Positions 1-9,986 of a stretch of DNA of 64,000 nt are shown one piece after another. Each line of letters starts with the position of its first letter. Within the stretch, counting starts at the first letter, position 1. Position numbers and translations under genes: made by a program. The notes beneath the pieces were generated by a model that was not told the DNA's origin, did not search any database, and saw nothing but the letters and a program-made list of their open reading frames with translations. Location: assembly GCA_041601945.1 (NCBI GenBank), contig JBFIHG010000011.1, forward strand, positions 1-64,000, given 5' to 3'. The DNA comes from JBFJKD01 sp041601945 (GTDB lineage Bacteria; Pseudomonadota; Gammaproteobacteria; Pseudomonadales; Porticoccaceae).

Positions 1-181
1 CAAGCTGACCTTTGGGTATCTCCAATTGTGCGCTTAGCGCGGGTGCGGCAAAGGCAATAGCCAGTACGTCAAAACCATCAAATATGATTACCAGGGCGCA
101 AAACAGCATGACCAGTTTTTGAAAGGCACCCATGGGGTTAGATTCGATAATATCGCTAATCTGTAACCTGGATTCTTGCAT
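1..181 (-). CDS. MFS transporter, aromatic acid:H+ symporter (AAHS) type, N-terminal part only
   Basis: Reading leftward from the ATG at 181-179, the first 60 codons give a short cytoplasmic N-terminus and then a first membrane helix with the DGFDVLAIAFAAPALS stretch. That D-G-F-D motif in helix 1 is the hallmark of the AAHS family (PcaK, BenK and relatives), proton symporters that import benzoate-like acids at the inner membrane. The rest of the gene lies beyond the window, so substrate and length cannot be judged. It would fit the dioxygenase cluster near 31-35 kb, though the two are far apart. The family call is fairly sure; the substrate is not. Confidence 0.75.
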   Translation of the reverse strand, partial: MQESRLQISDIIESNPMGAFQKLVMLFCALVIIFDGFDVLAIAFAAPALSAQLEIPKGQL

Positions 182-381
182 TGATTCGCTCCGAAGGCCT
201 CCCGGTAAGTTGCCCAGAGCGCCGCTATTACTGTGGTAACGCCGGGCATCTTAACATTATCTTTTGTGGGCGTGCCTTGAGGATTGAGACATTGCTTTAT
301 TCTTGCGGTGATCTATATTGAACCGGCGCTTATTGGATGTATTGGAGTTCGCCACCTGCTTCATTATCAGGAGTGATTCTT

Positions 382-801
382 ATGAGCAAAGATCTAACCG
401 ACGTACGCGGTGCCTGTTTGTGTGGCAAGGTAAGCTTTAAGCTAAAAGGGAGTGCCGAAGCGTTTTATTTATGCCACTGCAAGCGTTGCAGAAAGGCGAC
501 TGGAACGGCTCATGCGGCAAATATATTTACCGAACTGGGTAATATTGAATGGCTTTCAGGCGAGCAGGACACCAGGCGTTATCAGGTGCCGGAAGCCAAA
601 AGTTTTTCCCGAGTGTTTTGTACGAACTGTGGGTCCGGCGTTCCCTACGTTAATCGGGCCGGTACCAAATTGATTATTCCGGCTGGCAGTCTGGACACGC
701 CGATAGGGTTCAGTCCGAACTGTAATATTTTCTGGGACTCCAAAGCGGAATGGTACGAGCAGGGCCTGCTGTCTGAGCGGTATGCAGAATATTTGACTTA
801 G
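382..801 (+). CDS. GFA (CENP-V) family zinc protein
   Basis: A 139-residue protein of the GFA family, first described as glutathione-dependent formaldehyde-activating enzyme; most bacterial members have no proven reaction. The zinc ligands are visible: CLC at 12-14, CHCKRC at 31-36 and FCTNC near residue 80. I chose ATG 382 over the in-frame start at 337 because AGGAG lies about 10 nt upstream and the family begins just before the first Cys pair. The gene stands alone and converges with the DAHP synthase gene 26 bp downstream. Confidence 0.8.
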   Translation: MSKDLTDVRGACLCGKVSFKLKGSAEAFYLCHCKRCRKATGTAHAANIFTELGNIEWLSGEQDTRRYQVPEAKSFSRVFCTNCGSGVPYVNRAGTKLIIPAGSLDTPIGFSPNCNIFWDSKAEWYEQGLLSERYAEYLT

Positions 802-827
802 CTGCCAGCAATAAAGTGCGGTTGAGG

Positions 828-1904
828 TTAGTCGCCAAACCGCCTGGGCAGCACGTCTTTTAGCTTGTGGTGCATGTCCCGCAGTGATTGTTCAGTGGTT
901 TCCCAGTCGATACAGGCATCGGTAACGGACTTACCGTACACCATATCGTCCCGATTGGCGGACAGTTTCTGATTGCCGGCTTCGATGTTGCTTTCCACCA
1001 TCAGGCCAATAATCGAGCGATTACCTTCGAGTATCTGGTTGGTGACGTTGGTCATGACCAGGGGCTGTAATTCGTGATTCTTGTTGGAGTTGGCGTGGCT
1101 GCAATCCACCATGATGTTGTTGGCAATGCCGGCTTTGGTCAGTTCTTGTTCGCACAGGGCAACGCTGACTGAATCGTAGTTGGGTTTGCCGTCTCCGCCG
1201 CGCAAGACGATGTGCGCGTAGGGGTTGCCCGCAGTGGTGATAATCGCTACGCAGCCGTCCGAGTTGATGCCCAGAAAACGGTGGGGTTTGGAAACTGATT
1301 GCAGGGCATTGATTGCAACACTGAGGCCACCATCGGTGCCATTTTTAAAACCCACCGCAGAGGACAACCCACTGGCCATTTCTCGATGGGTTTGCGATTC
1401 GGTAGTGCGTGCGCCGATAGCCGACCAGGAAATAAGATCCTGGAGGTACTGGGGCGATATGGGATCGAGGGCTTCGGTAGCGGTTGGCAAGCCCAGTTCA
1501 GTAATATCCATCAGTAACCGGCGACCAATATGCAGGCCATCGGAAATTTTGAACGAGTCGTTCAGGTATGGGTCGTTAATCAAACCTTTCCAGCCCACAG
1601 TGGTGCGCGGTTTTTCAAAATATACCCGCATAATAATCAACAAAGTGTCGCTGACTTCGTCCGCCAGGGTCTTGAGACGGCTGGCGTAATCCTTGGCGGC
1701 GTCCACATCGTGAATGGAGCAGGGGCCAACGACCACGATCAAGCGGTGATCCTGATGGTCGAGAATGTTCTGTACGGCTTCCCGTCCCGCAACGATTACT
1801 TTGGCGGCTGTTTCACTCAGGGGAACGTCCTGCTTGAGGGCAGTGGGGGGCAGCAACACTTCCTGTGACTGTACATTAACGTTTTCAATGGCGCGTTTGA
1901 TCAT
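828..1904 (-). CDS. 3-deoxy-7-phosphoheptulonate synthase (DAHP synthase, class I)
   Basis: Condenses phosphoenolpyruvate and erythrose 4-phosphate, the first step of the shikimate pathway feeding aromatic amino acids and, through chorismate, the pabB and pabC products encoded further along. The 358-residue length matches the AroF/AroG/AroH family. The metal and substrate loops are clear: GPCSIHD at 60-66 and KPRTTVGWKG at 98-107. The isozyme (Tyr-, Phe- or Trp-sensitive) cannot be assigned from sequence alone. A TAGAAT box on the minus strand (1948-1943) is a possible -10 element; no TyrR box was seen. It is monocistronic. Confidence 0.93.
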   Translation of the reverse strand: MIKRAIENVNVQSQEVLLPPTALKQDVPLSETAAKVIVAGREAVQNILDHQDHRLIVVVGPCSIHDVDAAKDYASRLKTLADEVSDTLLIIMRVYFEKPRTTVGWKGLINDPYLNDSFKISDGLHIGRRLLMDITELGLPTATEALDPISPQYLQDLISWSAIGARTTESQTHREMASGLSSAVGFKNGTDGGLSVAINALQSVSKPHRFLGINSDGCVAIITTAGNPYAHIVLRGGDGKPNYDSVSVALCEQELTKAGIANNIMVDCSHANSNKNHELQPLVMTNVTNQILEGNRSIIGLMVESNIEAGNQKLSANRDDMVYGKSVTDACIDWETTEQSLRDMHHKLKDVLPRRFGD

Positions 1905-1999
1905 GATCGGTCCGCTGTTCGGAAATCTAATTCAGGGCGGCTATTCTACTGCAAAATTACCCAAAATTGGGGAGCTGACTTTGGGCGTAGCCAACTGGA

Positions 2000-4900
2000 T
2001 TAATCCGGCAGTACATCCAGGCAGGGGATCAGGGGAAAAAACAACGCTCGTTTGACTGGTAGCGAGTCTTTCTCACCGCTATACAAAGCAGCGTAGCCAT
2101 CGAGCTGGGCACGGTAATTTTGCCGTTGCTGGCGTGTGAATGCGTCCATGGATTGCCCCGCCTGTGGTGTAGCGCTCTTGTAGTCGATAATCCAGCGTAC
2201 GCCGTCGTCAACAAATGTACGGTCGATAATTGCGGTGCGCACCAGCCCGTCGTCGACGTAACCTAACGCCAGTTCACAGGCGCTATCACTATGGGTGTTA
2301 TCCAGTAGCCAGAGACCCTGCTCATCCGCAAGGGTGTTGGTAATTGCTGTGGTGAGTTGATCAATAGCGTCTTGCGTATCACTCGCACCCAATTGTTGTA
2401 ACTGGATGGTCCAGGCCCGCTGTTGCCGATTGATGCGTTCTCCGTTCCAGCGTGTAACTCCCTCCAGCGTTATCTGGCGCAGGGTGCGGTGTAACACGGT
2501 ACCGATATGGCGGGATTCGGCATCGCCGTTATGCCGCGGATCGTTTGCGACAGCGACGTTGGCAGCGCTGGTGTTGGTGGCCACCTCAGCGTGTGGTTTA
2601 AAGCACCAGTCGGGCGGCAGGCGATAAAAATCGGTTGCGGCTGGCGCCTCAGGACTCTCGACGTCGGCGGGTGCCGGGTGATGCAGTACCTGAGTGTCGG
2701 CTGGCGGTTGCGGTAGTTCCTGTTCAAGTTGTGGCCAAAGTGCCGCTAATAAACTGTTTTGAGACGGGTTTGACTGCTCCGGCTGGTGAAACAACAGGTG
2801 CAGGCGGCGAATTGCCCGGGTGCAGGCCACGTACAGTACCCGTACGTTTTCCAGCTGAGTTTTTAATTTTTCTTCTCGTTTCAGGTGTTCGTACAGGGTG
2901 TCTTTGTCCTGCCCCACCGCGGGTGGCGGAGAAATCAGCAGTTGCGCCTGCCCGGCGGCAGAAATGCGTTCCCGCCACAGCAGTAGTTCCGCGTCATTGC
3001 CCCGTCCACCGCGGTCGAGTCCCGGAATAATGACGGTGTCGAACTCCAGCCCCTTGGCTTTATGCACCGTCATAATATGTAAGCGAGTGTCAGCGGTGGC
3101 GGCGGGCGCTGCGTAAAGTCGCTCCAGAGCAATCCGAAATATCGGCCAGTCGTTGAGCGCATCGTCGGTGCGCGCTTCCAGCACCTCAAAATACTGACGG
3201 CAGTGAGACAGGGTCGCCGGGTCGCGCAATGCGGCGGGTCCACCCAGAGCAATCCAGATACCTTCTATCCAGGTACGCAGTGGTTTACGGTGGCGCTGGC
3301 CCCAGGCCTGGCGCAACACCGGGACCACCCGCGCCAGGATTTTCTGCCCCTGTGGTGACAGGGGTATCTCCCGGTGGTTGAGCAACTGAGTTAATAACAA
3401 GGGGTATTGGGCGCCTTCAGGTAGCGGATTAGCGGCGAGCGGCGTGCTAACCAGGTGTAGTAAGTCGTGATTGTCCAGGCCACACCAGGGCGCGCGCAGC
3501 ACGGACAACCAGGCGACGCGGTCCGCCGGACACAGTAACGCTCGGGTTAACGAGGTCAGGTCAATCACCGCCATGCGGGTAGTCAGGGGGTCGATGTCGG
3601 TGGCTAGCCAGCTGTGTCCCTGCTGATACAGTGCGGGCAGGATTTCTCGCAGGTGACCCCGGCTACGCACCAGCAGGGCAACAGTACCCGCAGGGTTGTC
3701 CCGTAGCGCTGCACCGACATGCTCCGCAACCTGTTGTGCCTCGGCGTGGCGGTTGGGATGCCCCGCAAATATGTCGATCATTACTGCCGGACCGTCCAGC
3801 GCTGGCTTCACCGCACTCGAAGGAGAATAGGGCACCGCGCCGCGAGCGGGGTTCGGAAGCGCCGGGAATGCGTCTTTAAACACGCGATTTACCCAATCAA
3901 TAAGATTGTTCTGCGAGCGGAAGTTAGCGGTTAAATCTAGAGGCTGAAGCGCTATGTCACCCACTGGATGCTGGCGCGCATCGAGAAACAAACCGACGTT
4001 GGCGTTGCGAAAGCCGTACAGGGATTGCATGCCGTCGCCGACAATAAACAGGGTGCGCCCATCTCCCGGTTGCCATCCTGCGGTGAGTCGGCGCAACAGG
4101 TCAAATTGCAGCGACGAGGTATCCTGGAACTCGTCCACCAGAATATGTTGAATTTGGTAATCCAGTTGCAGGGTCAAATCCGTGGGATTATCCGCATCCC
4201 CAAGGGCGTTCAGGGCACTCAGAGATATCGCGGCGAAGTCGGCGACACCGGCACGACGAAACACCAGATCCAGATGCCCAACCAGACGCGGTAGTGTGCT
4301 GGTCAGTGCTTCGAGTATCTGCCATTGCCGATCGCCAAATGCTGGCTCTGGCACGTAGCGCATGTCGATAAGTGTTTCCAGTAGACCGGGTTCATTCCGA
4401 CACCAGTCCACCAGATCTTGCCATTGCTGTTTACGGGTACTCGCCAGTTCTGGGGTAATGGCGTCCTTTTTGGTGGGAAAGCCCAGGCGTTTATCGACCT
4501 GTGCGCGCCAACCCTTGTTGTCTTTGGTAACCAGTAAATCAGTGATACCACGCCAGGCACTGGCCGTGTCGGGTAACCGTTGCAGGCCCTGCCACGCCAC
4601 CAGGTCGTGTTCAGGTGCCGTGACCGCCAGATGTTGGGCAGCGTAATCAGCCAGGGTTAATAACTGCGCAGTGCGGGATGCCAACAGAATGTGGCAGTTT
4701 GCGACGCTCTCGGCGTTAACGGCACCGAGAAACGATTCCAGAACAGGTCGCGCGTCGCGACTGGCAAAAATATGGGGGAGCCACTGTTCCCGTTTCTGCA
4801 ACAGGCGCATCAATAAGGCTTCGAGGCGCGCAATATCGTTGTCCGTATGGGCCAGCAGTTTTTCCAGGGCGTCCCCCGACGCGCCGTCAACTTCCAGTTC

Positions 4901-5377
4901 GCCCAGCAGTTCGCGAATGGCGAGGCGGTAGTAGGGGTCCGGGTTTTCGGTGGGTTCGGGAAGCTCGCCGATACCGGTTTCGGCACTGAGTAACTGGGCG
5001 AGACTACGGCAGAAACCGTCGATGGTAATAATCCGCAGGCGGTTTGGCGACTGAATCAGTTGCCAGTTTTGTGCCCGGTCGCGGGCCAGTACGTCCCGCG
5101 CAAATTGCCATGTTTGGCGGGCGTAATCGTCTGCGGGTGGCTGTTCACTGGTGGCGCTGATTAGTGCATCGATCAGGCGCGCGCGCATTTCCCCGGCCGC
5201 CTTGCGAGTAAAGGTCATGCACAAAATCTGTTCCGGTTGCTCGCAGGTTGCCAGCAGGGCCAGCATGCGTTGAATCAGCAGACCGGTTTTTCCGGAGCCA
5301 GCGGGGGCGGCCACCGCAAAGGATTGCTCGATATCGAGAGCCTGTTGGCGCACTGAAAAATCCGCAGGCGCGGTCAC
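2000..5377 (-). CDS. AddA-like UvrD/Rep helicase with C-terminal nuclease domain
   Basis: An 1125-residue superfamily 1 helicase with the Walker A motif APAGSGKT at 24-31, a VDEFQDTS Walker B motif, and a C-terminal PD-(D/E)XK nuclease motif ending in WIIDYKSA. This layout is that of AddA, the motor and 3'-strand nuclease of the AddAB recombination complex that processes double-strand breaks in place of RecBCD. The start is GTG, overlapping the stop of the upstream partner by 4 nt (GTGA), so the two are translationally coupled. No recBCD genes occur in the window. The family is sure; orthology to AddA rather than a relative is likely. Confidence 0.85.
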   Translation of the reverse strand: MTAPADFSVRQQALDIEQSFAVAAPAGSGKTGLLIQRMLALLATCEQPEQILCMTFTRKAAGEMRARLIDALISATSEQPPADDYARQTWQFARDVLARDRAQNWQLIQSPNRLRIITIDGFCRSLAQLLSAETGIGELPEPTENPDPYYRLAIRELLGELEVDGASGDALEKLLAHTDNDIARLEALLMRLLQKREQWLPHIFASRDARPVLESFLGAVNAESVANCHILLASRTAQLLTLADYAAQHLAVTAPEHDLVAWQGLQRLPDTASAWRGITDLLVTKDNKGWRAQVDKRLGFPTKKDAITPELASTRKQQWQDLVDWCRNEPGLLETLIDMRYVPEPAFGDRQWQILEALTSTLPRLVGHLDLVFRRAGVADFAAISLSALNALGDADNPTDLTLQLDYQIQHILVDEFQDTSSLQFDLLRRLTAGWQPGDGRTLFIVGDGMQSLYGFRNANVGLFLDARQHPVGDIALQPLDLTANFRSQNNLIDWVNRVFKDAFPALPNPARGAVPYSPSSAVKPALDGPAVMIDIFAGHPNRHAEAQQVAEHVGAALRDNPAGTVALLVRSRGHLREILPALYQQGHSWLATDIDPLTTRMAVIDLTSLTRALLCPADRVAWLSVLRAPWCGLDNHDLLHLVSTPLAANPLPEGAQYPLLLTQLLNHREIPLSPQGQKILARVVPVLRQAWGQRHRKPLRTWIEGIWIALGGPAALRDPATLSHCRQYFEVLEARTDDALNDWPIFRIALERLYAAPAATADTRLHIMTVHKAKGLEFDTVIIPGLDRGGRGNDAELLLWRERISAAGQAQLLISPPPAVGQDKDTLYEHLKREEKLKTQLENVRVLYVACTRAIRRLHLLFHQPEQSNPSQNSLLAALWPQLEQELPQPPADTQVLHHPAPADVESPEAPAATDFYRLPPDWCFKPHAEVATNTSAANVAVANDPRHNGDAESRHIGTVLHRTLRQITLEGVTRWNGERINRQQRAWTIQLQQLGASDTQDAIDQLTTAITNTLADEQGLWLLDNTHSDSACELALGYVDDGLVRTAIIDRTFVDDGVRWIIDYKSATPQAGQSMDAFTRQQRQNYRAQLDGYAALYSGEKDSLPVKRALFFPLIPCLDVLPD

Positions 5378-8232
5378 GTAAGATACTCGACAGGGACTTG
5401 CGCGGAATCGTTGTCCAGCCCCTCGTCATCGTTTAGCGCTTGTTGCTCCGGATAGCGATTGAGTGGCAATAAATAGCTTTGATTGCGCAGGGTGGACGCG
5501 TTGTAAAATACGACAGGTGTAGTACCCGCACAAAATTCGTCAGCCAATACGGTGAGGGCGTGGCGCCAGTGTTCAAGGGTGTCCGCCCAGGTAGGCGGCA
5601 GCGCCAGCCTGGTAAGCGGCTCCAGTTTTGGCAAAAGATCGGGATTTTCGGCAATGCCATTCAGGGCAAAGTCTTTGGCAGCGGACACCCGCGCAAAACA
5701 TAGCGCTGCGATTGGCGCCTCGGCGTGCAGGGCGTAAAGGGGAAGCTGTGGGTCCGCCGGACGCTCGCCGCTCCAGTCTTTTATGTTGGCGGCGCCGGTC
5801 TTGTAATCAATCAGCACCAGTTCGCCGTTTTCAAGTTGATCGATGCGGTCCATGCGCAGGGTAAGGATCAGTCCCCCCAGGGTGACACTGGTTTGCTGCT
5901 CGGGTGGGGTAACCACAAAGGGCGGGCGGGCACGGTCAATCTCCAGCCAACTATGTAACAAATGTTGTAGCCGTTGCCGCTCGAGGCGTGAAAAACGTAC
6001 GCCAAACAAGTCGGGACGCTGACGCTTGAGGGGCGCGAGCACCTGGTCGATAACCTCTGTCACCTGGCCATACAGTGCAGTTTCGCTGAGAGCTAACAGA
6101 TTCGCCTGTGATTGCAGTTGTCCCCATAACAGCTCCAGGCAACGGTGCACCAGTATGCCACGGTCCTGCGGGGACAGGCCGGGCAGGGGTTCCGGCAAGG
6201 GTGTCGCGCCGAGACGCCAGATGGCAAAGGCGTTGAATGGACATCCCGCCTGATCCTTTAACAGGCTACTGCCGCCACGTAACTGTTGGGGCAAGGGGGC
6301 GAGAGGTGGGGCGCTGTGAGTAGTTACGGCTTCGAGTATTAGTTGCGTCCCGATCGGTTGGGGGACTACCCCCCACGACGTCGAGACTCCTGCAGTATTA
6401 TCAGCGTCAGATTTCGCGGGCAACGGATAAGGCGGTAGCTCATTGAGCAGTGCGCTGGGGCGCAGTTCCGTATCCCCATCCATGCGCGGATAACTGAACA
6501 CTACCTGATCCGCGCTGCTGGCAAATTGTTCGAACAGCACCTGCGCGAGGGCGAGCTCCTGTTCCGGGCAAGCTCGGGGGAGTTGCCATTGGCGTTGCAG
6601 TGCTGGCGGCAACAGGGGGTTGTAAACAACCCCCTGGGGCCACTGATTGCTATCCATGCCCGCCACCCACAATCGATCAAAGCGCAGACCGGTCGCTTCC
6701 AGTAAACCCAGTACCTGAACCGCCGAATCTGGAGTTTCGGGCTGAAATACTGCGTTGTTCGCCAGCTGTGTAAGTTCCGATAAAGCGTCCCCGTAAGTGA
6801 CTGCGGTGCCGTAGTGATCCAGCGCGGCCATGTCTTCAAGGACTGTGCGCCAACGCTCTACCTGTTGATATTCGATGCTGTCCAGGGTCCGTGCGCCGGG
6901 CCAGCCGAACAAAGTTAACAGCTGCGTGCAGTGTTCCGCCCAGAAAGAATACTGCGTCCGGCGCGGTCGATGGCGCGCCAGTTCTCGGGTTTTCTGTAGT
7001 ATTTCCGCAAGATCGGCGTTGTTCCCAGGCAAACTGCGTTGCGCCCGCTGCAACGCACTGCGTAGATCGTCGTGACCAGGCGCGACTTTGCCCAGTTTGC
7101 GCAGTAATAACTCGGCGTGACTGCGTAAAACGATGTCTGCTGTCGTGGTGCCCCAGAACGGGTTGTTTAACAGGGCGCAGTATTCCTCAAGGCTATGGGG
7201 TACACCGCTGTGCAAGGTCAACAGTGTCAGTGCCGTGCTGACGGGAGGCGTCTGGCGTAACGGCATTCCCGCTGACAGGTTAAAGCTGGCAGGTGCATGG
7301 GGACTATCGGGCAGGCAGTGTGTGGGGCTGAAGGTATCGCGAAAGATCCGCTCAACCGTGTCGCGCATACGATTAAGGCTACTGAACACCACACCGACAC
7401 GCTGGCGTGGATCAAGTTTATATTGCGTCATGGCCCAGTGGGCGGCTGCGGTGATTTCGGTATTTTCGTCACTTAAAGCGACAGCATATGTAGTGGATGT
7501 GTGATTGGGCAAAGGTTGCTGCTGCAGGGGTTCCAGGTCGCTTGCAGCGGCGATAACTCGTGCGAACAGCGGGGGTGTTGTTTGAAATCCAATGGTAACA
7601 ATACGCGGGTGACGTTGCAGTGCTGCGTCTGCAAAAGCGTCAGCGATTATTGCATAGCTGTCCTCCCGGGTCAGAAGCTGGCGCTCGCCCAGTGCCTGTT
7701 GAAAGCTTTTGAGCCAACGCAAAAAATACTGGCTGCCGGGATGACGACTCGTCGCAAGCTGGTGCGGCGCAATATTCCAGCGCTGTAGATCGCGCCAGGT
7801 CTGCTGGGCGAGGCGCACGAAGTTTGACGGATCGAGATCCGCCGGGGCGTCTCGATCACCGCCGACGGCGGCCTTCCACAGCAGCGTCGCGCCCTGATCG
7901 CTCACCACTGCACCCGCCAAAGCGGGTGGATAACACTGATCGAGCAGTTGTTGCCAACACTCTTGCAACCAGCTTTCCAGAGCATAAATCTGCGGTTGCG
8001 GCCAGCGCTGTTGTGCCCGTTGGGTAGCACAGTGCTCGCCCCACGCAGCACGAATGGCCCGCGCCAGCCGATGGTTAGGGGTCAGGATCAGGTGTCCGGC
8101 CTCAATGTTTTGTTCCAGCGCAGCGATGTCGAATAACGGGTTTAGCATAATGGGGTCGGGATTGTAGTTGGCGATGGACATGATTTTTATGCGAGTCAAT
8201 AATGGCACAAAGGGGGTAGGGCACCCAATCAT
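5374..8232 (-). CDS. AddB-like PD-(D/E)XK nuclease, putative DNA repair protein
   Basis: A 952-residue partner of the downstream AddA-like helicase, with which it overlaps by 4 nt. The C-terminus carries a nuclease motif (LVLIDYKTG). The N-terminus (LILTPNHRLAR) resembles the proteobacterial 'probable DNA repair protein' family found beside AddA-like helicases. No intact Walker A is seen, and only one Cys (AGCPF) sits where AddB proteins have an iron-sulfur cluster, so that cluster is probably absent. The start is uncertain: ATG 8232 lies 6 nt after a TAAAAT box and could be leaderless; ATGs at 8181 and 8148 are alternatives and none has a Shine-Dalgarno. Confidence 0.78.
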   Translation of the reverse strand: MIGCPTPFVPLLTRIKIMSIANYNPDPIMLNPLFDIAALEQNIEAGHLILTPNHRLARAIRAAWGEHCATQRAQQRWPQPQIYALESWLQECWQQLLDQCYPPALAGAVVSDQGATLLWKAAVGGDRDAPADLDPSNFVRLAQQTWRDLQRWNIAPHQLATSRHPGSQYFLRWLKSFQQALGERQLLTREDSYAIIADAFADAALQRHPRIVTIGFQTTPPLFARVIAAASDLEPLQQQPLPNHTSTTYAVALSDENTEITAAAHWAMTQYKLDPRQRVGVVFSSLNRMRDTVERIFRDTFSPTHCLPDSPHAPASFNLSAGMPLRQTPPVSTALTLLTLHSGVPHSLEEYCALLNNPFWGTTTADIVLRSHAELLLRKLGKVAPGHDDLRSALQRAQRSLPGNNADLAEILQKTRELARHRPRRTQYSFWAEHCTQLLTLFGWPGARTLDSIEYQQVERWRTVLEDMAALDHYGTAVTYGDALSELTQLANNAVFQPETPDSAVQVLGLLEATGLRFDRLWVAGMDSNQWPQGVVYNPLLPPALQRQWQLPRACPEQELALAQVLFEQFASSADQVVFSYPRMDGDTELRPSALLNELPPYPLPAKSDADNTAGVSTSWGVVPQPIGTQLILEAVTTHSAPPLAPLPQQLRGGSSLLKDQAGCPFNAFAIWRLGATPLPEPLPGLSPQDRGILVHRCLELLWGQLQSQANLLALSETALYGQVTEVIDQVLAPLKRQRPDLFGVRFSRLERQRLQHLLHSWLEIDRARPPFVVTPPEQQTSVTLGGLILTLRMDRIDQLENGELVLIDYKTGAANIKDWSGERPADPQLPLYALHAEAPIAALCFARVSAAKDFALNGIAENPDLLPKLEPLTRLALPPTWADTLEHWRHALTVLADEFCAGTTPVVFYNASTLRNQSYLLPLNRYPEQQALNDDEGLDNDSAQVPVEYLT

Positions 8233-8238
8233 TTATGG

Positions 8239-8244
8239 ATTTTA
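8239..8244 (-). promoter_or_regulatory. Possible -10 box for the AddB-like gene
   Basis: TAAAAT on the minus strand, separated by only 6 nt from ATG 8232. If used, transcription would start at or next to the start codon. No good -35 was found. Confidence 0.35.
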
Positions 8245-8263
8245 ATGACATAGCGAGTGATGC

Positions 8264-9046
8264 ATGGCTAATAACGTTGAGATAGTAGTGCCGCGGTCAT
8301 CTGCCAGCCTGGTTATTGCGCGCAATAAGCCTGCGGGGTCGGAACAGGCGGGCATGGAAATTTTTGTCGCCGTGCGCAATCGGGCGACCACCTTTGCCAG
8401 CGGCGCGTTAGTCTTTCCAGGTGGATCGCTGGAATCTGGTGATGGGGATGGAGCGCCGGACGAATTGGCCGCTCTGCGGATTACCGCGATACGCGAGACC
8501 TTTGAGGAAACCGGTATTTTATTCGCACAGACCGGAGACGGTGCCTGGCCGGACGCGGAACGGTTGGCGGCCATGCGTAAACATCGCGATGCTGTATCCC
8601 GTGACGAAAGTCTGTTCTCGGGCCTGTTGCGACAACACGGTTTGCAGGCCGTACCCGACGCCCTGACTTATTTCGCGCACTGGGTAACGCCGGCGGAGCG
8701 TAGTAAACGTTTTTCGACGCGCTTTTTTATTGCTCCGGCGCCGCACGGGCAAGATGGCCTGCACGATGGCAGTGAACTGGTGGAGTCTTTCTGGAGATCG
8801 CCACAGCAGATTGTGGAATACGCGACGACGGGGGAGTATTTTGTGATGGTGCCCACCGAAATGAATTGTCGCCGTTTGAGCAGCTATGTCTGTGTCGAGG
8901 ACGCGGTCGACGACTTTGAGAGCCATCCCGAGGGGCTGGTTTCACAGCGTTACGTCACCGAAAATGGCCGCAAGTATTTGAGCATTCCGGCGCGCGCGGG
9001 CATTGGCGATATTCGTCGCGTCGCCAAATCGTCTCTGGATGAGTAA
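8264..9046 (+). CDS. NUDIX hydrolase, NUDT7/NUDT19-like
   Basis: A 260-residue NUDIX hydrolase. The NUDIX box runs from GG at 53-54 to RETFEETG at 77-84, giving the metal-binding R-E-x2-E-E-x-G core. The long protein with an insert between the first glycines and the helix (ESGDGDGAPDE), and a large C-terminal extension, resembles the NUDT19/NUDT7 group that cleaves CoA and acyl-CoA. That substrate is inferred from layout only. It is divergent from the AddB-like gene and appears monocistronic. The ATG lacks an obvious Shine-Dalgarno. Confidence 0.8.
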   Translation: MANNVEIVVPRSSASLVIARNKPAGSEQAGMEIFVAVRNRATTFASGALVFPGGSLESGDGDGAPDELAALRITAIRETFEETGILFAQTGDGAWPDAERLAAMRKHRDAVSRDESLFSGLLRQHGLQAVPDALTYFAHWVTPAERSKRFSTRFFIAPAPHGQDGLHDGSELVESFWRSPQQIVEYATTGEYFVMVPTEMNCRRLSSYVCVEDAVDDFESHPEGLVSQRYVTENGRKYLSIPARAGIGDIRRVAKSSLDE

Positions 9047-9085
9047 GCCGGGCAGGATTTGGAGTTCGCTGAGGTGCGCGCGAGT

Positions 9086-9931
9086 TTATACCTTTATAAA
9101 TTCCACGTGACCACAACCGAATTGTATCAATGCGGGTTGCAATAGCTCGAGATCAGCTGATTGCGCGGTGAATAATGTTTTTTGTTGTGGCTGCGGCGTT
9201 TGACGGGCGTTGTGTTTGTGATTGCCGGATGTGCTATTACTGGGCTGCGCAACAGGGTTGTCCGTTGGCAACAGGGAGGCGACGCGCCGGGCAATAGCCT
9301 CCCCGGAATCGATCCAGACGATCGGGCGCGGACAGGCGGCGGTTAATTCCTTTTTTAGTAACGGAAAATGGGTGCAGGCCAGCACGATACAATCCAGTAA
9401 CGGGTTGGCAAAAAATGGCGCGAGAATGTCCCTTAACTGAGCGGGCGGGGGTGGCTGGCCACGTAGTGCGGCTTCAGCGAGTTGCACCAGATTACTGCTG
9501 CCGACCCGTACGATCTGGCAGTCTCCGGCAAATTCGTCGATCAATTGTTGCGTATAGGGCCGCTGCACAGTGCCCGGCGTGCCCAGCAGGCCAAAAACCC
9601 GGGTTTTAGATAAGGCCGCCGCTGGTTTGATGGCGGGAACGACACCGACCACTGGCTCCCTGAAGTGCGCGCGAATGCGGGGTAGCGCCAGGGTGCTGGC
9701 GGTATTGCAGGCAACCACCACAATATCCGGAGCCTCCTGTCTGATGAGTGCGTGGAGCACCTGATCGACTCGTTCTACCAGGGTTGCCTCATCTTTGGTG
9801 CCGTAGGGAAAGGCCGCGTTGTCGCAGGCGTACACGTAATGGCAGTCGGGTAGACGTTGGCGTAACGCGTGCAATACGCTCAGTCCGCCAACGCCGGAAT
9901 CAAAAACAAGAATTTTTGGTAAGGATGCCAT
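9086..9931 (-). CDS. murI: Glutamate racemase
   Basis: Converts L-glutamate to D-glutamate for peptidoglycan. Both catalytic cysteines are present: ACNTAST with Cys75 and ACTHFPLL with Cys186/His188; the N-terminal FDSGVGGLSVL and DNAAFPYG motifs are intact. At 281 residues it is slightly longer than the usual 265-270. A Gln/Asn/Pro-rich stretch of about 30 residues near the C-terminus (after 220) is probably a disordered insert. It is divergent from rmuC with about 70 bp between the two starts. Confidence 0.95.
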   Translation of the reverse strand: MASLPKILVFDSGVGGLSVLHALRQRLPDCHYVYACDNAAFPYGTKDEATLVERVDQVLHALIRQEAPDIVVVACNTASTLALPRIRAHFREPVVGVVPAIKPAAALSKTRVFGLLGTPGTVQRPYTQQLIDEFAGDCQIVRVGSSNLVQLAEAALRGQPPPPAQLRDILAPFFANPLLDCIVLACTHFPLLKKELTAACPRPIVWIDSGEAIARRVASLLPTDNPVAQPSNSTSGNHKHNARQTPQPQQKTLFTAQSADLELLQPALIQFGCGHVEFIKV

Positions 9932-9986
9932 GGCTAACCAGCACAGATATTCGCCGACAATTTTACACCAACCGCGCTGCTCATAC

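Noticed and set aside
2406..8136. Many open frames of 60-130 codons opposite the AddA/AddB-like genes
   Set aside because: They mirror codons of long, well-supported genes on the other strand, are rich in Arg/Pro/Ala, and show no motif or ribosome-binding site.
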